64,000 nt of DNA from Roseiarcus fermentans (GTDB taxonomy: Bacteria; Pseudomonadota; Alphaproteobacteria; Rhizobiales; Beijerinckiaceae): NCBI RefSeq assembly GCF_003315135.1, contig NZ_QNRK01000004.1, positions 56,647-120,646 of the forward strand. The letters are read 5' to 3'. The notes below the pieces were generated by a model. The model made no database searches. It was given only the letters and a program-made list of their open reading frames with translations, and had not been told where the DNA came from. The position numbers were made by a program, and so were the translations under genes. Of the stretch, positions 60,803-64,000 are shown piece by piece. Every line of letters begins with the position of its first letter. The first letter of the stretch is position 1.

Positions 60803-62842
60803 TCAGCGGCGCGCGTCCTTCGGCGTCTCGCCCTTCGGCCAATCCTCGACCTTGCCGGGAAAGTCGGGCCGCGGCCGATGGGTGAAGTAGTCGGCGACGT
60901 CGAGCGCGTCCTGATCCGCGAGGCCGCCTTGTCCTTGCGGGAAAGACGTCGAATGCGCCACCGGCATGTTCGACTTGACGAACGACGCCGCGATGAAGGT
61001 GCGCGCCATTCCCGCGCCGAGGTTGAAGGACTCGTCGCCCCAGAGCGGCGGGATGAGCCATTGGCCGCCGACGGCCTTCGCGCCTCGGCCGTCGAGCCCG
61101 TGGCAGACGGCGCAGTTGGCCGCAAACAGCGTCTCGCCGCGCGCCCGATCGGGGACGAGGGCGGCGTCCACCTCGGCGAAGCCGCGGCCGACGATCGCGC
61201 CGTCGGCGGTCGTATCCCCCTTCATCCAGGCCATGGCGGCGACCATGGCTTGCATGGCCTTCGAATCGGTCGCCATCGGCTTGCCGTTCATCGAGCGCTG
61301 GAAGCAGCCGTTGATGCGGTCATCGATCGAGATGACGCGGCCCGCCCGGGCGTTGTACGTGGGAAAGAGCGCGACGAGGCCGTTGAACGGCGAGGCGTCG
61401 GCGACCGTGCCGCCGTTGAGGTGGCAACTCGAACAGGTCAGCGCGTCGCCGACATTGTCGGGCAGCAACGCCTTGGTTTCGGTCAGGAGGCGCATGCCGA
61501 GGACGAGCTGGTCGGCGTTCGGCGCCGCCAGCATGTCGGCGAACCGCCACACCGTGAACGGCGACGGCGGGGTCGGCGCGAGGGCCAGCGCCCGGCGCTG
61601 CGCCTCGACCTGCGCGGCCGTGATCGCGGCGCCGTCATTGCCCCAGTTCGTCCGCGCGAAAGTGAGGATCTCCGCCAGCTCCGTGTCGCTCAGCCGGTCG
61701 TAGGCCGGCATGGTGAAGGCGTGGTTCGCATGCCGCGTCGTCGCTTCGCGCCAGCCGGTCAGGGCCACGTGGACGACCGAGGTCGGATCGTCGGACGTCA
61801 CCGAATCGTTGCCGGCGAGCGGCGGGAAGACGCCCGGCGCGCCGCGACCGTCCCGTCCGTGGCAGGACGAACAGAACTGGTCGTATCCGAGGCCGCCGCG
61901 GGTCGTGGTCAGGGTTTCCGGAACGGAGCCGGCGACCGTCGTCGAAGGCGCGCCGCTTCCGGTCGAGAGGGAAGCGAGGAAGCCGGCGACGGCGGCGAGA
62001 TCGGCGTCCGAAACATATTGTGTGCTGTCGGTCACCACCTCGGTCATCGAGCCGAAGGCGGCGGCGTGGCCGTTGACGCCGGTTTTCAGGAACTGCGCGA
62101 TCGCGTCCGGCCGCCACGCATTGCGCAGGCTGACGGCGTACCATGGCGGAACGGTCGCGCCGGACAGATAGGCTGCGTCCTCGGGGCGCGTCGTCACCTC
62201 CTGCATGCCGATCCCGCGCGGCGTGTGGCAGGCGCCGCAATGGCCGAGGCCCTCGACGATGTAGGCGCCGCGATTCCATTGCCCGTCCTGCGACGGATCG
62301 TCGACGAACCGGCGCGGGTCGAAGAACGCGGTCTTCCAGAGCCCGAGCCCAAGCCGGATGTTGAAGGGAAAGCGCATCGCGTCGGGCGTGTTCGGCCGGT
62401 CGACCGGCGCGACGCCCTTGATGAAATAGGCGTAGAGCGAGCGGACGTCGTCGTCGCTGATCCGGGCGAACGACGGATAGGGCATCGCCGGATAGAGATT
62501 GTCTCCGGCGCCGCCGACGCCGCGGCGCAGCGCCCCTTCGAACTGGGCCAGCGTGTAGCGGCCGATGCCGGTCGTGGGATCGGGGGTGATGTTGGGCGAG
62601 GTGACGCGGCCGAACGGCGTGTCGAACGCGACGCCGCCGGCCATCGGCGCGCCGTCCTTCGCCGTATGGCACGCGCCGCAGTCGCCGAGCCGCGCCAGAT
62701 AGGCGCCGCGCGCGACGGCGGCTTCGTCCATCGGCGGCGCGGCGAGCATGGAGGCTGGCGCCGGCAGCGGCGTCAGCGCCCACCCCAGCGCGCCGAACCC
62801 CGCCGCGACCACGGCCACGCCAGCGACGATCAGTCGGTTCAT
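60803..62842 (-). CDS. five-haem cytochrome c: triheme ADH-type fused to TsdA-like diheme module
   Basis: A 679-residue exported protein with an N-terminal hydrophobic signal or anchor (IVAGVAVVAAGFGALGWAL). Five CxxCH sites: CGACH near 57, CGACH near 202, CSSCH near 323, CSSCH near 469 and CAVCH near 576. The first three and their spacing are those of the triheme cytochrome subunit of membrane alcohol/gluconate dehydrogenases. The last two resemble thiosulfate dehydrogenase TsdA, with RINGCFQRSMNGKPM and PPLWGDESFNLGAGMARTF; the Cys of RINGCF lies 39 residues after the haem His, as for the axial Cys of TsdA. Start ATG 62842 has AAGGGGG upstream. No dehydrogenase subunit is next to it. Confidence 0.88.
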   Translation of the reverse strand: MNRLIVAGVAVVAAGFGALGWALTPLPAPASMLAAPPMDEAAVARGAYLARLGDCGACHTAKDGAPMAGGVAFDTPFGRVTSPNITPDPTTGIGRYTLAQFEGALRRGVGGAGDNLYPAMPYPSFARISDDDVRSLYAYFIKGVAPVDRPNTPDAMRFPFNIRLGLGLWKTAFFDPRRFVDDPSQDGQWNRGAYIVEGLGHCGACHTPRGIGMQEVTTRPEDAAYLSGATVPPWYAVSLRNAWRPDAIAQFLKTGVNGHAAAFGSMTEVVTDSTQYVSDADLAAVAGFLASLSTGSGAPSTTVAGSVPETLTTTRGGLGYDQFCSSCHGRDGRGAPGVFPPLAGNDSVTSDDPTSVVHVALTGWREATTRHANHAFTMPAYDRLSDTELAEILTFARTNWGNDGAAITAAQVEAQRRALALAPTPPSPFTVWRFADMLAAPNADQLVLGMRLLTETKALLPDNVGDALTCSSCHLNGGTVADASPFNGLVALFPTYNARAGRVISIDDRINGCFQRSMNGKPMATDSKAMQAMVAAMAWMKGDTTADGAIVGRGFAEVDAALVPDRARGETLFAANCAVCHGLDGRGAKAVGGQWLIPPLWGDESFNLGAGMARTFIAASFVKSNMPVAHSTSFPQGQGGLADQDALDVADYFTHRPRPDFPGKVEDWPKGETPKDARR

Positions 62843-63204
62843 CGCACCCCCCCTTTGCGGCTCCCGCGCGCGGCGGCGTGGGCATGGCCGGCGAAGGCCG
62901 CGCCGTTCCGTCGAGCCGCAGTCGCCCGCGGCGCCCGGTGTCATGGCGACACAGTGAAGGACGGCGGCGCAGGACGCAAACGCCGCGCCGCCGCGGCTGC
63001 CGCCACGCATCCGCTCCGGCGCAGTCGTCGAGGCGACAAAACGCAAGCGCGCCTCCGGTCGGCGCCACAATAGCGGTCGCGTGACAGGAGTTTGCAACCT
63101 TTCCGTAGAGCAGGGCCATCTGTGCCGAAGCGGCCCTCGCCGCCATGGACTCCTCCGCGCCTTCGGCCGACTCGCCTGCTTCTGGCGTCGTCGCCTTTTT
63201 TGAC

Positions 63205-63254
63205 GCAGAAAAGCCTTATTTCTGCATGGTTTTCAATTCAGTTTTTTTGAATTG
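63205..63254. promoter_or_regulatory. AT-rich double hairpin before the surface protein gene
   Basis: Two perfect palindromes in an AT-rich patch: GCAGAAA-AGCCTTA-TTTCTGC (63205-63225) and CAATTC-AGTTTTTTT-GAATTG (63234-63254), the latter followed by TTTTTT. They lie 23 bp before ATG 63277. The placement next to a U-run resembles a leader terminator or an operator. The 434-bp gap 62843-63276 has no gene. Confidence 0.55.
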
Positions 63255-63276
63255 TTTTTTACATATGGGGTCGGGC

Positions 63277-64000
63277 ATGACCAAGCCAGCCGGCGTTTCC
63301 ACCAACAGCGACGCGTTCACGTGGATCGGTTCGACGGGGGGCTGGTGGGGCCTGGCGACGAACTGGCAGGACACGACGACGGGCCAGAACCCGGCGACGA
63401 CGGCTCCGGGCTCGAAGAACGCGGTGACGATCGCGGGGGCGACGGGCCTTGCCTACGAGGTGATCAGGGGCGGCGGGGCGGCGGCGCGGGTCGGGCTCAC
63501 CAACCAGATCGACCTCGTGGGGACTTACACGTTCGGCGCGCTGACGGTCGGATCGGAGACTCTGGTCCCGAAGGGCGCGGCTGCGTTCGTCCCCGGCAAT
63601 CTGATGCTCGGCTCCGGCTCGGCTCTGACTCTGGGCGCGCTCGACCTGCTCGACGGCCAGATGACGGTCGGGGCCGGGACGAGCGTGACGGCCTCGGGCG
63701 CGGTGAGCCTCGGCCAGTCCGCGCAGGCCGGCGTTCCGACCGGGGGGTCGACGACCGGATCGTCCGCGGCGGCGAGCGGCGCCCTGACGGTGAGCGGCGG
63801 CGGCGTCTTCACGGCTTCGGGCAGCCTGTCGGTGGTCGACGGGTCGCTGACCGTCGACGGCGCGGGGAGCGCGGTGAGCGTCGGCGGCAATATGCAACTG
63901 GGCGCGGCGGCGACGTCGACCGGCACGCGCTCGTCGTCCGCGTCCTCGGGGACCGTGACCCTGACGAACGGCGCCCGCCTTTCGGTCGCCGGGTCCGTCA
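63277..64000 (+). CDS. large Gly/Ser/Thr-rich surface-type protein, partial
   Basis: An open frame from ATG 63277 runs off the right edge (241 residues and more). It opens MTKPAGVSTNSDAFTWIGST and GGWWGLATNWQDTTTG, the W-x-x-G-x-x-W...NW opening of autotransporter-like and other large beta-helical passengers. It then has repeating beta-turn segments such as GALTVGSETLV, GSALTLGALDLLDGQMTVG, GALTVSGGGVFTASGSLSVV and SLTVDGAGSAVSVGG. No signal peptide is seen, which fits type I secretion or a later anchor. An ATG at 63265 in frame is possible. The C-terminal secretion signal must lie outside the window. Confidence 0.75.
   Translation, partial: MTKPAGVSTNSDAFTWIGSTGGWWGLATNWQDTTTGQNPATTAPGSKNAVTIAGATGLAYEVIRGGGAAARVGLTNQIDLVGTYTFGALTVGSETLVPKGAAAFVPGNLMLGSGSALTLGALDLLDGQMTVGAGTSVTASGAVSLGQSAQAGVPTGGSTTGSSAAASGALTVSGGGVFTASGSLSVVDGSLTVDGAGSAVSVGGNMQLGAAATSTGTRSSSASSGTVTLTNGARLSVAGSV

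Noticed and set aside
60803..62842. Firm naming as thiosulfate dehydrogenase TsdA
   Set aside because: Only the C-terminal part resembles TsdA; the chain has three further haems of another family and the activity is unproven.

Overview
The window is a 64 kb stretch of very GC-rich chromosome, most likely from an alphaproteobacterium of the order Hyphomicrobiales (Rhizobiales). The support is indirect: a good Irr-type iron control element (TTTAGAA-N3-TTCCAAA), an alphaproteobacterial SOS box (GAAC-N7-GAAC), a Zur-type palindrome, the block tatA-tatB-tatC ... serS ... surE-pcm-LytM lipoprotein usual for this group, and repeats with the ends GTCATTGCGAGGAGC/GAAGCAATCC common in these genomes. 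I cannot fix the genus. No rRNA, tRNA, CRISPR, prophage or complete insertion sequence was seen.

0-5 kb: a MarR regulator cut by the window edge, divergent from an acyl-CoA ligase; a Sel1 repeat protein; a MerR regulator with its dyad; a Uma2 protein; 5-hydroxyisourate hydrolase. 4.9-10.8 kb: a pyruvate dehydrogenase operon with the single-chain AceE type of E1, AceF, and a dihydrolipoamide dehydrogenase carrying its own lipoyl domain. 10.8-12.7 kb: a nearly gene-free, repeat-dense island with mobile-like palindromic elements, an orphan SOS box and a lone HicB-like protein. 12.7-16.7 kb: a VOC protein, a small secreted protein, then zur divergent from znuACB with a Zur box between them.

16.7-23.2 kb: a tightly overlapping five-gene iron operon on the minus strand (ferric-binding protein, fused permease, ATPase, beta-propeller protein, Tat-exported DyP peroxidase) behind the Irr box. 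23.4-28.1 kb: a sugar-type ABC importer led by an AhpD-like protein. 28.4-34.3 kb: recJ; a LysR regulator divergent from an overlapping metallo-beta-lactamase-fold hydrolase and alpha/beta hydrolase; a small secreted protein. 34.4-35.7 kb: a RidA-like protein translationally coupled to a glycerophosphodiesterase.

36.2-47.5 kb: the tatABC ... serS ... surE-pcm-LytM backbone, with two blocks of accessory genes set into it: a possible CYTH-like protein, a split chromate transporter and an EamA exporter between tatC and serS; and a three-gene copper-type set (Cys-rich peptide, DUF411 protein, cupredoxin) between serS and surE. 47.9-62.8 kb: mixed metabolic and stress genes (alpha/beta hydrolases, manganese catalase, GMP reductase, GST, SDR, ABM protein, CoA-binding protein, enoyl-CoA hydratase, GFA and DUF1272 zinc proteins, a methyltransferase, a PEBP protein, an AraC regulator) and an unusual five-haem cytochrome c that joins an alcohol-dehydrogenase-type triheme cytochrome to a TsdA-like diheme module. 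The window ends inside a large Gly/Ser/Thr-rich surface-type protein preceded by an AT-rich pair of hairpins.

The most interesting points are the five-haem fusion, the Irr-box iron operon with its propeller-DyP pair, the palindromic repeat family with a nested hairpin at symmetrical positions, a 72-nt perfect three-way-junction element at 57.97 kb, and the orphan SOS box at the edge of the repeat island.
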